DNA from: Serratia marcescens subsp. marcescens ATCC 13880
GTDB lineage: Bacteria; Pseudomonadota; Gammaproteobacteria; Enterobacterales; Enterobacteriaceae
Direction: 5' to 3'
DNA length: 64,000 bases
Assembly (NCBI RefSeq): GCF_017299535.1
Contig: NZ_CP071238.1
Location: forward strand, 1,178,001 to 1,242,000
Of the stretch, positions 47,667 to 57,516 are shown piece after piece. The notes below the pieces were generated by a model. That model was not told the DNA's origin and searched no databases. It saw only the letters and a program-made list of their open reading frames with translations. Positions within the stretch are counted from its first letter, which is position 1. Each line of letters starts with the position of its first letter. Made by a program: the position numbers and the translations under genes.

Positions 47667-48718
47667 GGTGTCTCCTGCTCGGAGGCGGCGAGCGCCTCGC
47701 GCTTACGTTGTTCGGCAATCGCGTCTTTGCGTTTCTGTTCGGCCGCTTCCCAGGCCTCATAGGCGATGACCACGCGAGCCACCACCGGGTGGCGCACCAC
47801 GTCTTCGCTGTGGAAGAAGTTGAAGCTCAGCTCCTCCACGTCCGATAGCACTTCCACCGCGTGGCGCAGGCCGGATTTCTGGTTGCGCGGCAGGTCGATC
47901 TGGGTGACGTCGCCGGTGATGACCGCCTTCGAGTTGAAGCCGATGCGCGTCAGGAACATCTTCATCTGCTCGATGGTGGTGTTCTGGCTCTCATCCAGGA
48001 TGATAAAGGCGTCGTTCAGCGTGCGGCCGCGCATATAGGCCAGCGGCGCGACTTCGATCACGTTGCGCTCAATGAGTTTCTCCACGCGCTCGAAGCCCAG
48101 CATTTCGAACAGGGCGTCGTACAACGGGCGCAGATAAGGGTCGACCTTCTGGCTCAGATCGCCCGGCAGGAAGCCCAGCTTTTCGCCGGCTTCGACCGCG
48201 GGGCGGGTCAGCAGTATGCGGCGAATTTCCTGGCGTTCCAGCGCATCCACCGCAGCGGCGACCGCCAGGTAGGTTTTGCCGGTGCCGGCCGGGCCGATGC
48301 CGAAGGTGATGTCGTGATCGAGAATGTTGGCGATGTACTGCGCCTGGTTAGGCGTGCGCGGTTTCACCATGCCGCGCTTGGTTTTAATGGTGACCGCCTT
48401 GCCGTAATCCGGCACGCTGTCGGCCACCTGTTCCAGCACCCGGCTCTCTTTGATCGCCAGATGGATTTGCTCCGGATCGATATCCGGGATCACGCCGCGA
48501 ATCGGCGCGGTATCCACGTACAGATGGCGCAGGATATCGGCGGCGGCGACCACGCACAGGTTCTTGCCGACCAGCTTGAAACGGTTGTCGCGGCGATTGA
48601 TTTCGATGCCCAATCGGCGCTCGAGTTGTTTGATGTTGTCATCAAACGGGCCGCACAGGCTGAGCAAACGCTTGTTGTCTGCGGGCTCTAACAAAATTTC
48701 TTGTGTTGCGACGTTCAA
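47663..48718 (-). CDS. ybeZ: PhoH-like ATPase YbeZ
   Basis: 351 residues. Walker [12 protein letters not shown] and Walker [12 protein letters not shown]; acts with YbeY in rRNA processing. Begins [15 protein letters not shown], slightly upstream-extended compared with some annotated homologues. First gene of the ybeZ-ybeY-corC-lnt operon. Confidence 0.95.
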   Translation of the reverse strand: MNVATQEILLEPADNKRLLSLCGPFDDNIKQLERRLGIEINRRDNRFKLVGKNLCVVAAADILRHLYVDTAPIRGVIPDIDPEQIHLAIKESRVLEQVADSVPDYGKAVTIKTKRGMVKPRTPNQAQYIANILDHDITFGIGPAGTGKTYLAVAAAVDALERQEIRRILLTRPAVEAGEKLGFLPGDLSQKVDPYLRPLYDALFEMLGFERVEKLIERNVIEVAPLAYMRGRTLNDAFIILDESQNTTIEQMKMFLTRIGFNSKAVITGDVTQIDLPRNQKSGLRHAVEVLSDVEELSFNFFHSEDVVRHPVVARVVIAYEAWEAAEQKRKDAIAEQRKREALAASEQETP

Positions 48719-48893
48719 ACTATTCCTCTAGGTCACATCGGGCCTGGTTGATGTCACATAGCGCGTCCGGGACGCGCGCGTTCAGGGCGAGCCTGAATAC
48801 TCTCTTTCTTGAATTATTCATGGTGCGCCGCAACGGCGCAAGTTTACCGCTGATCTATCTGTGCGCCGTCGGCGGAATTCAAGGGAAGATCAG

Positions 48894-48926
48894 GAAAAAA
48901 CGCGGCGGGGCGCAAAGCCCGCCGCG
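48894..48926 (-). terminator. terminator after yjdM
   Basis: CGCGGCGGG (48901-48909) and CCCGCCGCG (48918-48926), followed on the minus strand by six Ts. Confidence 0.88.
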
Positions 48927-48952
48927 TCATCACAGGACAAGACCGCTGGGAA

Positions 48953-49288
48953 TCAGTTCTTTTTCACGAATTCGGACTTCAGTTTCATCGGGCCGAAACC
49001 GTCGATTTTGCAGTCGATGTTGTGATCGCCTTCCACCAGACGAATGTTTTTCACCTTGGTGCCGATCTTCAGCATCGAGGAGCTGCCTTTGACCTTCAGG
49101 TCTTTGACCACGGTGACCGCATCGCCGTCCGCCAGCAGGTTGCCATTGGCGTCTTTGACGATCAGCGCATCCTGATCTTCCGCCGGGGCGCTGTCGCTCC
49201 ACTCGTGGGCGCACTCAGGGCAAATGAACAGGGCATTGTCCTGGTAGGTGTATTCGGAGTTGCACTTCGGGCAGTGTGGGAGTTGCAT
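48953..49288 (-). CDS. yjdM: zinc-ribbon protein YjdM (PhnA family)
   Basis: 111 residues, same as E. coli YjdM. N-terminal zinc ribbon [21 protein letters not shown], then a PhnA domain with [20 protein letters not shown]. Not a phosphonoacetate hydrolase despite old naming. In E. coli it is near proP; here it sits between ybeZ and miaB with its own terminator. Confidence 0.93.
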   Translation of the reverse strand: MQLPHCPKCNSEYTYQDNALFICPECAHEWSDSAPAEDQDALIVKDANGNLLADGDAVTVVKDLKVKGSSSMLKIGTKVKNIRLVEGDHNIDCKIDGFGPMKLKSEFVKKN

Positions 49289-49407
49289 GTTATGTCGCCT
49301 CTTCAACAATAAAAAATAGAAAAAAGAACATCACCGGGCGCGGACGCCCGGCGGAGAAACGGTAAGGAATAGCGTGAATGGGCGGCGATAAGGCGGCCGC
49401 CGCGGCG

Positions 49408-50832
49408 TCAGGGCTGGTAAATGCCGACGCCCAGCGCGTTTTCTTTGCGGGTACGGGCGATCACCGACTGCGGGGATTCATGTACGCGCAGATCCATCTG
49501 CTGTTCGGTGCGCACCACTGCGCCACGCAGGGTGTTGGTCAGCACCTCGGTAATTTCCACGTCGACAAACTGGCCGATCATGTCAGGCGTGCCTTCGAAG
49601 TTTACCACACGGTTGCATTCCGTGCGCCCGGCCAGTTCCATCACGCTTTTGCGCGAGGTGCCTTCCACCAGAATACGCTGGACGGTGCCGAGCATGCGGC
49701 GGCTGAACTGCAGCGCCTGCTGGTTGATGCGATCCTGCAGAATGTACAGCCGCTGCTTTTTCTCTTCTTCGCTGACGTCGTCAACCATGTCCGCCGCCGG
49801 CGTACCGGGGCGCGACGAATAGATGAAGCTGAAGCTGACGTCGAAGTTGACGTCGGCGATCAGGTTCATGGTCTGTTCGAAGTCGGCCTGGCTCTCGCCC
49901 GGGAAACCGACGATGAAATCGGAGCTGAGCTGAATGTTCGGGCGCGCCTTGCGCAGCTTGCGGATAATCGCCTTGTACTCCAGCGCGGTGTGCGCGCGTT
50001 TCATCATGGTCAGGATGCGATCCGAACCGCTCTGCACCGGCAGATGCAGGAAGCTGACCAGCTCCGGCGTGTCTTCGTACACCGCGATGATATCGTCGGT
50101 GAACTCGATAGGGTGGCTGGTGGTGAAGCGAATGCGATCGATGCCGTCGATGGCGGCCACCAGGCGCAGCAGTTCGGCGAACGAGCAGATATCGCCGTCA
50201 TGCGTGGCGCCGCGGTAAGCGTTGACGTTTTGGCCGAGCAGGTTGACCTCGCGCACGCCCTGCGCCGCCAACTGGGCGATTTCGAACAGCACGTCGTCGC
50301 TCGGGCGGCTCACTTCCTCGCCGCGGGTGTAAGGCACCACGCAGAAAGTGCAGTATTTGTTGCAGCCTTCCATGATCGACACGAAGGCGGTCGGGCCTTC
50401 GGCGCGCGGTTCCGGCAAGCGGTCGAATTTTTCGATCTCCGGGAAGCTGATATCGACCACCGGGCTGCGGGTGCCCTGAACGTGATTGATCATTTCCGGC
50501 AGGCGGTGCAGGGTCTGCGGGCCGAATACCACGTCGACGCAAGGCGCGCGGCTGCGGATAAGCTCCCCTTCTTGCGAGGCCACGCAACCGCCGACCCCGA
50601 TGATGACAGACGGGTTCTTCTCTTTCAGCAAGCGCCAGCGCCCCAGCATGGCGAAAACTTTCTCCTGCGCTTTTTCGCGGATCGAGCAGGTGTTCAGCAA
50701 CAGCACGTCCGCTTCTTCGGCGTTTTCGGTCCACTCGAAGCCGTGCGTGCTGTTCAACAGGTCGGCCATTTTCGATGAATCATACTCATTCATCTGGCAG
50801 CCCCAGGTTTTGATATGTAGTTTTTTCGTCAT
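49408..50832 (-). CDS. miaB: tRNA-2-methylthio-N6-dimethylallyladenosine synthase
   Basis: 474 residues. N-terminal cluster cysteines in [11 protein letters not shown] and [11 protein letters not shown], radical [19 protein letters not shown]-terminal TRAM domain. Methylthiolates i6A37 in tRNAs reading UNN codons. Located next to ubiF and the tRNA operon as in E. coli. Confidence 0.98.
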   Translation of the reverse strand: MTKKLHIKTWGCQMNEYDSSKMADLLNSTHGFEWTENAEEADVLLLNTCSIREKAQEKVFAMLGRWRLLKEKNPSVIIGVGGCVASQEGELIRSRAPCVDVVFGPQTLHRLPEMINHVQGTRSPVVDISFPEIEKFDRLPEPRAEGPTAFVSIMEGCNKYCTFCVVPYTRGEEVSRPSDDVLFEIAQLAAQGVREVNLLGQNVNAYRGATHDGDICSFAELLRLVAAIDGIDRIRFTTSHPIEFTDDIIAVYEDTPELVSFLHLPVQSGSDRILTMMKRAHTALEYKAIIRKLRKARPNIQLSSDFIVGFPGESQADFEQTMNLIADVNFDVSFSFIYSSRPGTPAADMVDDVSEEEKKQRLYILQDRINQQALQFSRRMLGTVQRILVEGTSRKSVMELAGRTECNRVVNFEGTPDMIGQFVDVEITEVLTNTLRGAVVRTEQQMDLRVHESPQSVIARTRKENALGVGIYQP

Positions 50833-51029
50833 TGACTTGCCATTACTCAGTGCGGAGCGAAAGTTGCGTTACGCGACATGCAGGGCGCGTATTGTAATCA
50901 TTTGCCGCCGTTGTGACCAGCGCGGGGGAAAATGGCACGCAACCTGAAGCCGAAGCGAAAATCCGGTACACTGCGCAAAACGCCATGCCGGGTGGGATGG
51001 CGAGCATTCACACAGAAAACATAGCCAAT

Positions 51030-52211
51030 ATGAAGACATCTCAAAATCGGTATGACGCGGTGGTGGTGGGCGGCGGCATGGTCGGCGCGGCGGCGGCCCT
51101 CGGGCTGGCGCAGGCGGGCTGGTCGGTGGCGTTGCTGGAACATCAGGCGCCGCAGGCGTTCGAGGCGCAAAGCCCGCCGGACCTGCGCATTTCCGCGATC
51201 GGCTGCACCTCGGTGGGGCTGCTGAAACAGCTCGGCGCCTGGCCGGCCGTGACGGCGATGCGTACGGCGCCGTATCGCCGGCTGGAGACTTGGGAGTGGG
51301 CGTCGTCGCGGGTGGCGTTCGACGCGGTGTCCCTGGGGCTGCCCGAGCTGGGCTTTATGGTGGAAAACCGCATTCTGCAGCTGGCGCTGTGGCAGCAGTT
51401 CGCGCAGTGCGCCAATCTGACGTTGCTGTGCCCCGCCAGGCTGCAATCGCTGCAGCGGGCGGACAAGGCCTGGCAGCTGACGCTGGACAGCGGTGAAACG
51501 CTGCAGGCGCGGCTGGTTGTCGGTGCCGACGGGGCCAACTCGCAGGTGCGCAAGCTGGCGGCGATCGGCACCAACGGCTGGCAATATCGTCAGGCGTGCA
51601 TGTTGATCACCGTCGATACCGGCGCGCCGCAGCAGGATGTGACCTGGCAGCGCTTCTTCCCGTCCGGGCCGCGTGCCTTCCTGCCGCTGTACGACAGCTG
51701 GGCATCGCTGGTGTGGTATGACAGCCCGCAGCGCATTCGCCAACTGCAGGCGATGCCGCCGGCGCAGCTGGAGCGCGAGATCGCCGCCGCTTTTCCGGCG
51801 CGACTGGGCCCGGTCAAGGTGCACGCTGCCGGATCGTTCCCGCTGACGCGGCGTCATGCGCAGCGTTACGTACTGCCGGGGCTGGCGCTGCTGGGGGATG
51901 CCGCGCATACCATCAACCCGCTGGCCGGGCAGGGCGTCAATCTGGGGTATCGCGATGTGGATGCCTTGTTGAATGTGTTGAGCGAGGCGCGGGATCAGGG
52001 AGAGGACTGGAGCAGCGAGGCGGTGCTGTTGCGTTATCAGCGTCGCCGTCGCACCGACAATCTGCTGATGCAGAGCGGCATGGATCTGTTTTATACCGCC
52101 TTCAGCAATAACCTGGCGCCGCTGAACGTGGCGCGCAATCTGGCGCTGATGGCCGCGCAGCGGGCGGGCAAGCTGAAAGAGCATGCGTTGAAGTACGCCT
52201 TGGGATTGTAA
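51030..52211 (+). CDS. ubiF: 3-demethoxyubiquinol 3-hydroxylase
   Basis: 393-residue FAD monooxygenase of ubiquinone synthesis. FAD motifs VVVGGGMVGAAAALGLAQAG, VVGADGANSQVR and GDAAHTINPLAGQGVNLGYRD. The ATG at 51030 gives MKTSQNRYDAVVVGG and a length close to E. coli (391); a longer frame from 50913 is not supported. Divergent from miaB. Confidence 0.96.
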   Translation: MKTSQNRYDAVVVGGGMVGAAAALGLAQAGWSVALLEHQAPQAFEAQSPPDLRISAIGCTSVGLLKQLGAWPAVTAMRTAPYRRLETWEWASSRVAFDAVSLGLPELGFMVENRILQLALWQQFAQCANLTLLCPARLQSLQRADKAWQLTLDSGETLQARLVVGADGANSQVRKLAAIGTNGWQYRQACMLITVDTGAPQQDVTWQRFFPSGPRAFLPLYDSWASLVWYDSPQRIRQLQAMPPAQLEREIAAAFPARLGPVKVHAAGSFPLTRRHAQRYVLPGLALLGDAAHTINPLAGQGVNLGYRDVDALLNVLSEARDQGEDWSSEAVLLRYQRRRRTDNLLMQSGMDLFYTAFSNNLAPLNVARNLALMAAQRAGKLKEHALKYALGL

Positions 52212-52266
52212 CCGGTAGGGCTCAGCGGCGGCTGGGCCCGTTAGGATTGGCTGAACGCCAGACAGC

Positions 52267-52292
52267 AAAAAGCCCGCCGAAGCGGGCTTTTC
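52267..52292. terminator. bidirectional terminator between ubiF and the tRNA operon
   Basis: AAAAAGCCCGC CGAA GCGGGCTTTTT: serves ubiF on the plus strand and the tRNA transcript on the minus strand. Confidence 0.92.
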
Positions 52293-52298
52293 TAAATA

Positions 52299-52373
52299 TG
52301 GCTGGGGTGCCAGGATTCGAACCTGGGTATGCTGGTATCAGAAACCAGAGCCTTACCGCTTGGCGACACCCCA
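52299..52373 (-). tRNA. glnX: tRNA-Gln(CUG)
   Basis: 75 nt with CCA. Acceptor TGGGGTG, anticodon loop TTCTGAT, T-arm GGTTCGAATCC. Last tRNA of the operon. E. coli has two CUG glutamine copies (glnV, glnX) here; this window has one. Confidence 0.96.
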
Positions 52374-52377
52374 ATTA

Positions 52378-52454
52378 TGGTGGCTACGACGGGATTTGAA
52401 CCTGTGACCCCATCATTATGAGTGATGTGCTCTAACCAGCTGAGCTACGTAGCC
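52378..52454 (-). tRNA. metU: tRNA-Met(CAU), elongator
   Basis: 77 nt with CCA. GGCTACG acceptor, anticodon CAT in CTCATAA. T-loop reads GTTCAAATC, one base different (A for G) from the other copy at 52821. Confidence 0.96.
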
Positions 52455-52495
52455 GATGTTACTTTTTACTTCTTTGATTTGCAAGCAGTTTGTTA

Positions 52496-52570
52496 TGGCT
52501 GGGGTACCTGGATTCGAACCAGGGAATGCCGGTATCAAAAACCGGTGCCTTACCGCTTGGCGATACCCCA
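52496..52570 (-). tRNA. glnW: tRNA-Gln(UUG)
   Basis: 75 nt with CCA, anticodon loop TTTTGAT. Identical to the copy at 52615-52689. Confidence 0.96.
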
Positions 52571-52614
52571 CCTGCAAACAAATCTTATGTTGAAACCCCG
52601 TTCCCGAAAGAATA

Positions 52615-52689
52615 TGGCTGGGGTACCTGGATTCGAACCAGGGAATGCCGGTATCAAAAACCGGTGCCTTACCGCTTGGCGATACCCCA
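52615..52689 (-). tRNA. glnU: tRNA-Gln(UUG)
   Basis: 75 nt with CCA, anticodon TTG. Identical to the neighbouring copy; a recent or gene-converted tandem duplicate as in E. coli glnU/glnW. Confidence 0.96.
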
Positions 52690-52719
52690 TCAACATACTG
52701 CGCCGACGATGAAGAGAAA

Positions 52720-52804
52720 TGGTGCGGGAGGCGAGACTTGAACTCGCACACCTTGCGGCGCCAGAACCTAAATCTGGTGCGTCTACCAATTTCGCCACTC
52801 CCGC
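52720..52804 (-). tRNA. leuW: tRNA-Leu(UAG)
   Basis: 85 nt with CCA, long variable arm (GCGCCGCAAGGTGTG), anticodon TAG in ATTTAGGT. Reads CUA/CUG-type codons. Confidence 0.97.
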
Positions 52805-52820
52805 AAATGCAAAAAAGAGA

Positions 52821-52897
52821 TGGTGGCTACGACGGGATTCGAACCTGTGACCCCATCATTATGAGTGATGTGCTCTAACCAGCTGAGCTACGTAGCC
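52821..52897 (-). tRNA. metT: tRNA-Met(CAU), elongator
   Basis: 77 nt with CCA, first gene of the operon. T-loop GTTCGAATC. Confidence 0.96.
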
Positions 52898-52936
52898 CTC
52901 TTTTTTTGCTTTGCCTTCATCGGCGTTGCGGGGCGC

Positions 52937-52965
52937 ATTATGCGTATATGACCGATTTGCGTCAA
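52937..52965 (-). promoter_or_regulatory. promoter of the metT-glnX tRNA operon
   Basis: On the minus strand TTGACG (52960-52965), 17-bp spacer, CATAAT (52937-52942), then a GCGCCCC discriminator typical of stringently controlled stable-RNA promoters. Confidence 0.85.
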
Positions 52966-53065
52966 CAAGTTTTTTCCCGAAAAAGCGCCCGGAAGCGCCG
53001 TTTGTCTGGGTTGTGAACATTATGGCGATAAAATCGGCAATTCAGGCAGTTGGCGGAGGAAAAAG

Positions 53066-53095
53066 GCAACAAAAAGGCGGGCCAAAAGGCCCGCC
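53066..53095 (-). terminator. terminator after asnB
   Basis: GGCGGGCC (53076-53083) and GGCCCGCC (53088-53095) with a 4-nt loop; five Ts follow on the minus strand. Confidence 0.9.
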
Positions 53096-53116
53096 CCAAG
53101 GGAAAACGCCGCGCGA

Positions 53117-54781
53117 TTATTTATAGGCGGCCTGGTGCACGCCGACGGCGCGGCCGGAAGGATCGTCCATCTTCTTGAACGATTCGTCCCATTCGATGGC
53201 CTTGGCGGACGAGCAGGCGACGGACGGGCCGCCCGGCACGCATTCGGCGGCGCTCGGCAGCGGGAACAGCTCCTCGAAGATTTCGCGGTACAGGTAGCCT
53301 TCTTTAGAGGTCGGCGTGTTGTACGGGAAGCGGAAACGCGCGGTTTCGAGCTGTTGATCGCTGATTTGCTGCGCAGCGACCTCTTTTAGCGTGTCGATCC
53401 AACTGTAGCCAACGCCGTCGGAGAACTGCTCTTTCTGGCGCCAGGCCACGCTGGCCGGCAAATAGGGCTCGAAACATTCGCGAACGATGTGTTTTTCCAT
53501 TTTGCCGTTGCCGCACATTTTATCTTTCGGATTGATGCGCATCGCCACGTCGAGGAATTTCTTGTCCAAGAACGGCACGCGGGCTTCGACGCCCCAGGCG
53601 GACATCGCCTTGTTGGCGCGCGCGCAGTCGAACATGTGCAGCGCCAGCAGTTTACGCACGGTCTCTTCGTGGAATTCGCGGGCGTCCGGCGCCTTATGGA
53701 AGTACAGGTAGCCGCCGAACACTTCGTCCGCGCCTTCGCCGGAGAGCACCATCTTGATGCCCATCGCCTTGATTTTGCGCGACATCAGGTACATCGGCGT
53801 CGAGGCGCGAATGGTGGTGACGTCGTAGGTTTCGATGTGATAAATCACGTCGCGGATGGCGTCCAGGCCTTCCTGCACGGTGAAGTGGATTTCATGGTGC
53901 ACGGTGCCCAAATGGTTGGCCACCTCTTGCGCGGCGCGCAGATCCGGCGAGCCTTCCAGGCCGACGGCGAAGGAGTGCAGCTGCGGCCACCAGGCCTCGC
54001 TGCGTTCCTGATCTTCCACGCGGCGCGCGGCGTATTTCTTGGTGATCGCCGAGATGACCGAGGAATCCAGCCCGCCCGACAGCAGCACGCCGTAGGGCAC
54101 GTCGGACATCAGGTGGCTTTTCACCGACTCTTCCAGCGCGGTGCGCAGGGCGGCGGCGTCGGTCACGTTGTCCTTGACGCTGTCGTAATCGAACCAGTCG
54201 CGGCGATAATATTCACGGATCTCACCGTCCTGGCTCCACAGATAGCTGCCGGCCGGGAATTCCTTGATGGTGCGGCACACCGGCACCAGCGCTTTCATTT
54301 CCGAGGCGACGTACAGGTTGCCGTGCTCGTCGTGGCCCATGTACAGCGGAATGATGCCCAGGTGATCGCGGCCGATCAGGTAGGCGTCTTTTTCGGTGTC
54401 ATACAGGGCGAAGGCGAACATGCCTTGCAGATCGTCGAGGAAGTCCGGGCCTTTCTCCTGGTACAGCGCCAGGATCACTTCACAGTCGGAACCGGTCTGG
54501 AACGCATAGCGGTCGCTCAGCTGTTGGCGCAGCGCCTGGTGGTTGTAAATTTCGCCGTTGACCGCCAGAACGTGGGTGTGCGCAGCGTTGTACAGCGGTT
54601 GAGCGCCGTTGTTGACGTCGACGATCGACAGGCGTTCGTGAGCCAGAATGGCTTTGTCGCTGGCGTAAACGCCGGACCAATCCGGGCCGCGGTGGCGCAT
54701 CAGACGTGACAGCTCCAGCGCTTTCTTACGCAGTTCAACGGGATCGGACTTCAGATCGAGCACACCGAAAATAGAACACAT
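53117..54781 (-). CDS. asnB: asparagine synthetase B (glutamine-hydrolysing)
   Basis: 554 residues. Catalytic Cys2 in MCSIFGV, glutaminase loop NGEIYNHQALR, ATP pyrophosphatase loop LLSGGLDSSV in the synthetase half. Makes Asn from Asp, Gln and ATP. Lies between the tRNA operon and chiC. In E. coli the nag genes follow directly. Confidence 0.98.
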   Translation of the reverse strand: MCSIFGVLDLKSDPVELRKKALELSRLMRHRGPDWSGVYASDKAILAHERLSIVDVNNGAQPLYNAAHTHVLAVNGEIYNHQALRQQLSDRYAFQTGSDCEVILALYQEKGPDFLDDLQGMFAFALYDTEKDAYLIGRDHLGIIPLYMGHDEHGNLYVASEMKALVPVCRTIKEFPAGSYLWSQDGEIREYYRRDWFDYDSVKDNVTDAAALRTALEESVKSHLMSDVPYGVLLSGGLDSSVISAITKKYAARRVEDQERSEAWWPQLHSFAVGLEGSPDLRAAQEVANHLGTVHHEIHFTVQEGLDAIRDVIYHIETYDVTTIRASTPMYLMSRKIKAMGIKMVLSGEGADEVFGGYLYFHKAPDAREFHEETVRKLLALHMFDCARANKAMSAWGVEARVPFLDKKFLDVAMRINPKDKMCGNGKMEKHIVRECFEPYLPASVAWRQKEQFSDGVGYSWIDTLKEVAAQQISDQQLETARFRFPYNTPTSKEGYLYREIFEELFPLPSAAECVPGGPSVACSSAKAIEWDESFKKMDDPSGRAVGVHQAAYK

Positions 54782-55065
54782 ACAACTCTCCTAACGGGCT
54801 TTTATGACTGTGATGTTGTTTTTTACTGTTATGGGCAGCATTGCCGATTTATCAGCGATAACCCGGTTTTGCTGCGCTGTGGTTATGAAAATGCGCCAAA
54901 AGCTGCGGGAGATGCAAGCGTTTTAGCCATGCGTTGAGAAATAGTTGTTTGCTTAGGTGCGGTTTTTAACGGATGTTCAGTTATCGGCGTGAAAAATTAT
55001 CGATTATGCAATTTTTAGCGTGATGGCGGGATTGCCGGCCAGTTTGACCGGCAATCGATTAGCGA
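54782..55065. other. asnB upstream region
   Basis: 284 bp, AT-rich around 54900-55020, holding the asnB promoter. A hairpin at 55030-55056 (GATTGCCGG/CCGGCAATC) just after the chiC stop is a possible chiC terminator without a T-run. Confidence 0.4.
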
Positions 55066-56508
55066 TTAGGCGATGAGCTGCCACAGGGTGAAGGCGGCGT
55101 CCGGCGTCCAGCCGGCGTTGGAGGTGTGCGCCTGGATACAGGTGTACTTCTTGCCTTTATAGCTCACCACGTCGCCAGCCTTGTAGCTGTGGTTGTTCTG
55201 CCACTCGGGCGCACCCGGATCGGGCGGCGTGCCGTCGTTGGCGGTTTTGACCGCCAGCGCGCTGCTCGGCAGCGAGGTATTGCCCTGGCTGTCGGTTGCG
55301 GTAACGAAGTAGCTGTACTGGGTGACCGGGGTCAGGCCGCTGTCGGTCAGCGACAGGTCGGCGGTCTGGCCGATCGGGTTGCCGTTGCGGTAGACGGTGT
55401 AGCTGGCGATCGGTAACGCGCCGGTGGCGGCGGCCCAGCTCAGTTTCAGCGAGGTGGCGCCCAGCTCGGAGACCGTCAGCGCCGTCGGCGCATTAGGCTT
55501 TCCCGGCGGCGGGGTGACGCCGCCCTGAATCAGCGGCGCATAGCGGGTTTTGAATTCCCAGTTGTAGGCCACGCCGGCTTTGCTCTTGCCGTTGTCCCAG
55601 TTGATCGACCAGGTCATCAGGCCCTTGATCGACAGGCTTTTGGCGTCGAGACGCGCGAAGGCGTTATACACCGCCTGTTTGTCGATCACGTAGCCGGTGG
55701 CGGCGGCATCGTTGTTGCTCGGCAGGCCGATAACGAATTTCGCCGCCGGGATTTTCGCATAGCCGCGGGTGCCGGTGACCAGGCTTTCCGTCAGATAGTA
55801 GAGGAAGTCCTCTTTCATGGCGTCGTTATTCTGCGTGATCCAGGCGTTGAGTTCATCCACCCAAATACCGTCGCCGCCCTGGTTGTAATATTGCGGCGCA
55901 ATAAAGTCGTAATAGCCTTCAAGGGCGTTGATATAATCCAGATAGGTGCCGTTGGTGCGCAAATACGGGAATTCCGGCGCCATGCTGATAATAAAGTTTT
56001 TCCCCTGCGCGGCGTAATGGTCTTTTACTTTTTTCAATGCCGCAGGCAAGACGGTTTTATTATTGGCGGCGCCGATCGCCGCCTGTTCCAGATCGATATC
56101 CAGGCCGTCGAAGCCATAGACTTCCACCAGGCGAATAATCTCGTCTTTCAGCTTGTCTTCGTCGCCGGTCTTCAGCTCAATATGCGCGTCTGCGCCGCCG
56201 AGGGAGATCAGCACCGCGCGGCCCTGGCTGTTCAGCACGCCCACCTGGCGGCGAAACTCGGCATCGGACAGGTTGTAAGGTTTGAAAGTCGGGATGCCCT
56301 GGCCTTTCATAAAGGCGACGGCCACTACGTTGTACTCGGCGGGGATGTCGGTCAGATTCATATTGGCGAACTGGCCTTGTTGATAACCGTCACTGGCGCC
56401 GGCGGCCCAGTTGTGCCAGAAACCCATCAGGATCTTTTTATTGGCGATAGACGGCATAATGGCCGCGTCATCGGCGGCGACGGCATTAATAATGTTATTT
56501 GTGCTCAT
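55066..56508 (-). CDS. chiC: chitinase C (GH18-FnIII-CBM5/12)
   Basis: 480 residues, as I recall for S. marcescens ChiC1. Catalytic GH18 domain about 20-330 with DGLDIDLE, Glu141 the acid; FnIII domain about 340-425 (PNAPTALTVSELGATSLKLSW); C-terminal chitin-binding domain about 435-480 (EWQNNHSYKAGDVVSYKGKK). An endo-acting chitinase. No signal peptide: export is reported to use the ChiWXYZ holin-like system, not in this window. Start MSTNN at 56508. Its product feeds the nag genes next to it. Confidence 0.97.
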   Translation of the reverse strand: MSTNNIINAVAADDAAIMPSIANKKILMGFWHNWAAGASDGYQQGQFANMNLTDIPAEYNVVAVAFMKGQGIPTFKPYNLSDAEFRRQVGVLNSQGRAVLISLGGADAHIELKTGDEDKLKDEIIRLVEVYGFDGLDIDLEQAAIGAANNKTVLPAALKKVKDHYAAQGKNFIISMAPEFPYLRTNGTYLDYINALEGYYDFIAPQYYNQGGDGIWVDELNAWITQNNDAMKEDFLYYLTESLVTGTRGYAKIPAAKFVIGLPSNNDAAATGYVIDKQAVYNAFARLDAKSLSIKGLMTWSINWDNGKSKAGVAYNWEFKTRYAPLIQGGVTPPPGKPNAPTALTVSELGATSLKLSWAAATGALPIASYTVYRNGNPIGQTADLSLTDSGLTPVTQYSYFVTATDSQGNTSLPSSALAVKTANDGTPPDPGAPEWQNNHSYKAGDVVSYKGKKYTCIQAHTSNAGWTPDAAFTLWQLIA

Positions 56509-56696
56509 GGTGGCCTCATTCATTAGGGGGAGAGTTTTTCGCTCGCCGGCAATATCAGCTATTGGCGGGGCGTAAACTTATAATGAGGATTTTTAGCGCA
56601 GGCAGGCTGAAACCTTTTGCGGCCATGAACGAATTAAATTCAAACTGCGGCCAGGAAGAGGGAAATAATGGCGGCCGGGCAGCCGCCATCGATGGA

Positions 56697-57449
56697 TCAG
56701 AAGATGGTGATATCGGCGACGGAAGGGTAGACGTAGCTCGGGCGGAACGGCATGGTTTCGATGTCGCTCAGCGTGGAGACGCCGGACAGCACCAGCACGG
56801 TTTCCAGGCCGGCCTGGAAGCCCGCCAGAATGTCGGTGCGCAGGTTATCGCCGACGATCACCGTCTCTTCCGAGTGCGCCTGCATTTTGTTCAGTGCGGC
56901 GCGAATGATCCACGGGCTGGGCTTGCCGACATAAAACGGCTTGCGGCCGGTGATCTTCTCGATGGGCGCGCACAGGGCGCCGCAGGCCGGCGAGAAGCCG
57001 TGGCCGTGGCTATCCGGATTGGTCGCGATAAAGCGCGCGCCGTTACTGACGAAGTAGGCGGCTTTGTGCATCATGTCCCAGTTGTAAGAGCGGGTTTCAC
57101 CGACGATCACAAAATCCGGGTTGATGTCGGTGATGGTGAAACCGGCTTTGTACAGCTCATGGATCAGCGCGCCTTCGCCGACCACATAGGCTTTTTTGCC
57201 TTCCTGACGGCGCAGGAAGTCGGCGGTGGCCATCGCCGAGGTATAGAACGCGCTCTCCGGCACTTCCAGCCCGGCGGCGGCGAAGCGGTTCGCCAGATCC
57301 TGTGCGGTCTGTGACGGGTAGTTGGTCAGCACCACCAGCGGCATGCCTTGTTCCTGGATGCGCGCCAGGAACAGATCGGCGCCGGGCACCGGCGTATTGT
57401 CATGCAGCAGCACGCCGTCGATATCGCATATAACGTTTTTGATTTTCAT
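56697..57449 (-). CDS. nagD: nucleotide monophosphatase NagD
   Basis: 250-residue HAD-like phosphatase: CDIDGVLLHDN motif I, VLTNYPSQ motif II, and GDNLRTDILAGFQAG motif IV. Same length as E. coli NagD. A UMP/GMP phosphatase tied to amino-sugar recycling by its operon. ATG 57449 chosen by homology. Last gene of nagBACD. Confidence 0.97.
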   Translation of the reverse strand: MKIKNVICDIDGVLLHDNTPVPGADLFLARIQEQGMPLVVLTNYPSQTAQDLANRFAAAGLEVPESAFYTSAMATADFLRRQEGKKAYVVGEGALIHELYKAGFTITDINPDFVIVGETRSYNWDMMHKAAYFVSNGARFIATNPDSHGHGFSPACGALCAPIEKITGRKPFYVGKPSPWIIRAALNKMQAHSEETVIVGDNLRTDILAGFQAGLETVLVLSGVSTLSDIETMPFRPSYVYPSVADITIF

Positions 57450-57516
57450 TTGTCGCTGTTTCTCATGATTACGGCAGGCAAGAAGTGACGATAACACACC
57501 TGCCAGAAGCGGCGGA

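Noticed and set aside
49378..50778. 466-codon open frame opposite miaB
   Set aside because: Antisense shadow of miaB, which has all catalytic motifs; no start context.
52496..52689. Tandem identical tRNA units as a CRISPR-like or mobile repeat
   Set aside because: Each unit folds as a complete tRNA-Gln with CCA; ordinary tRNA duplication.
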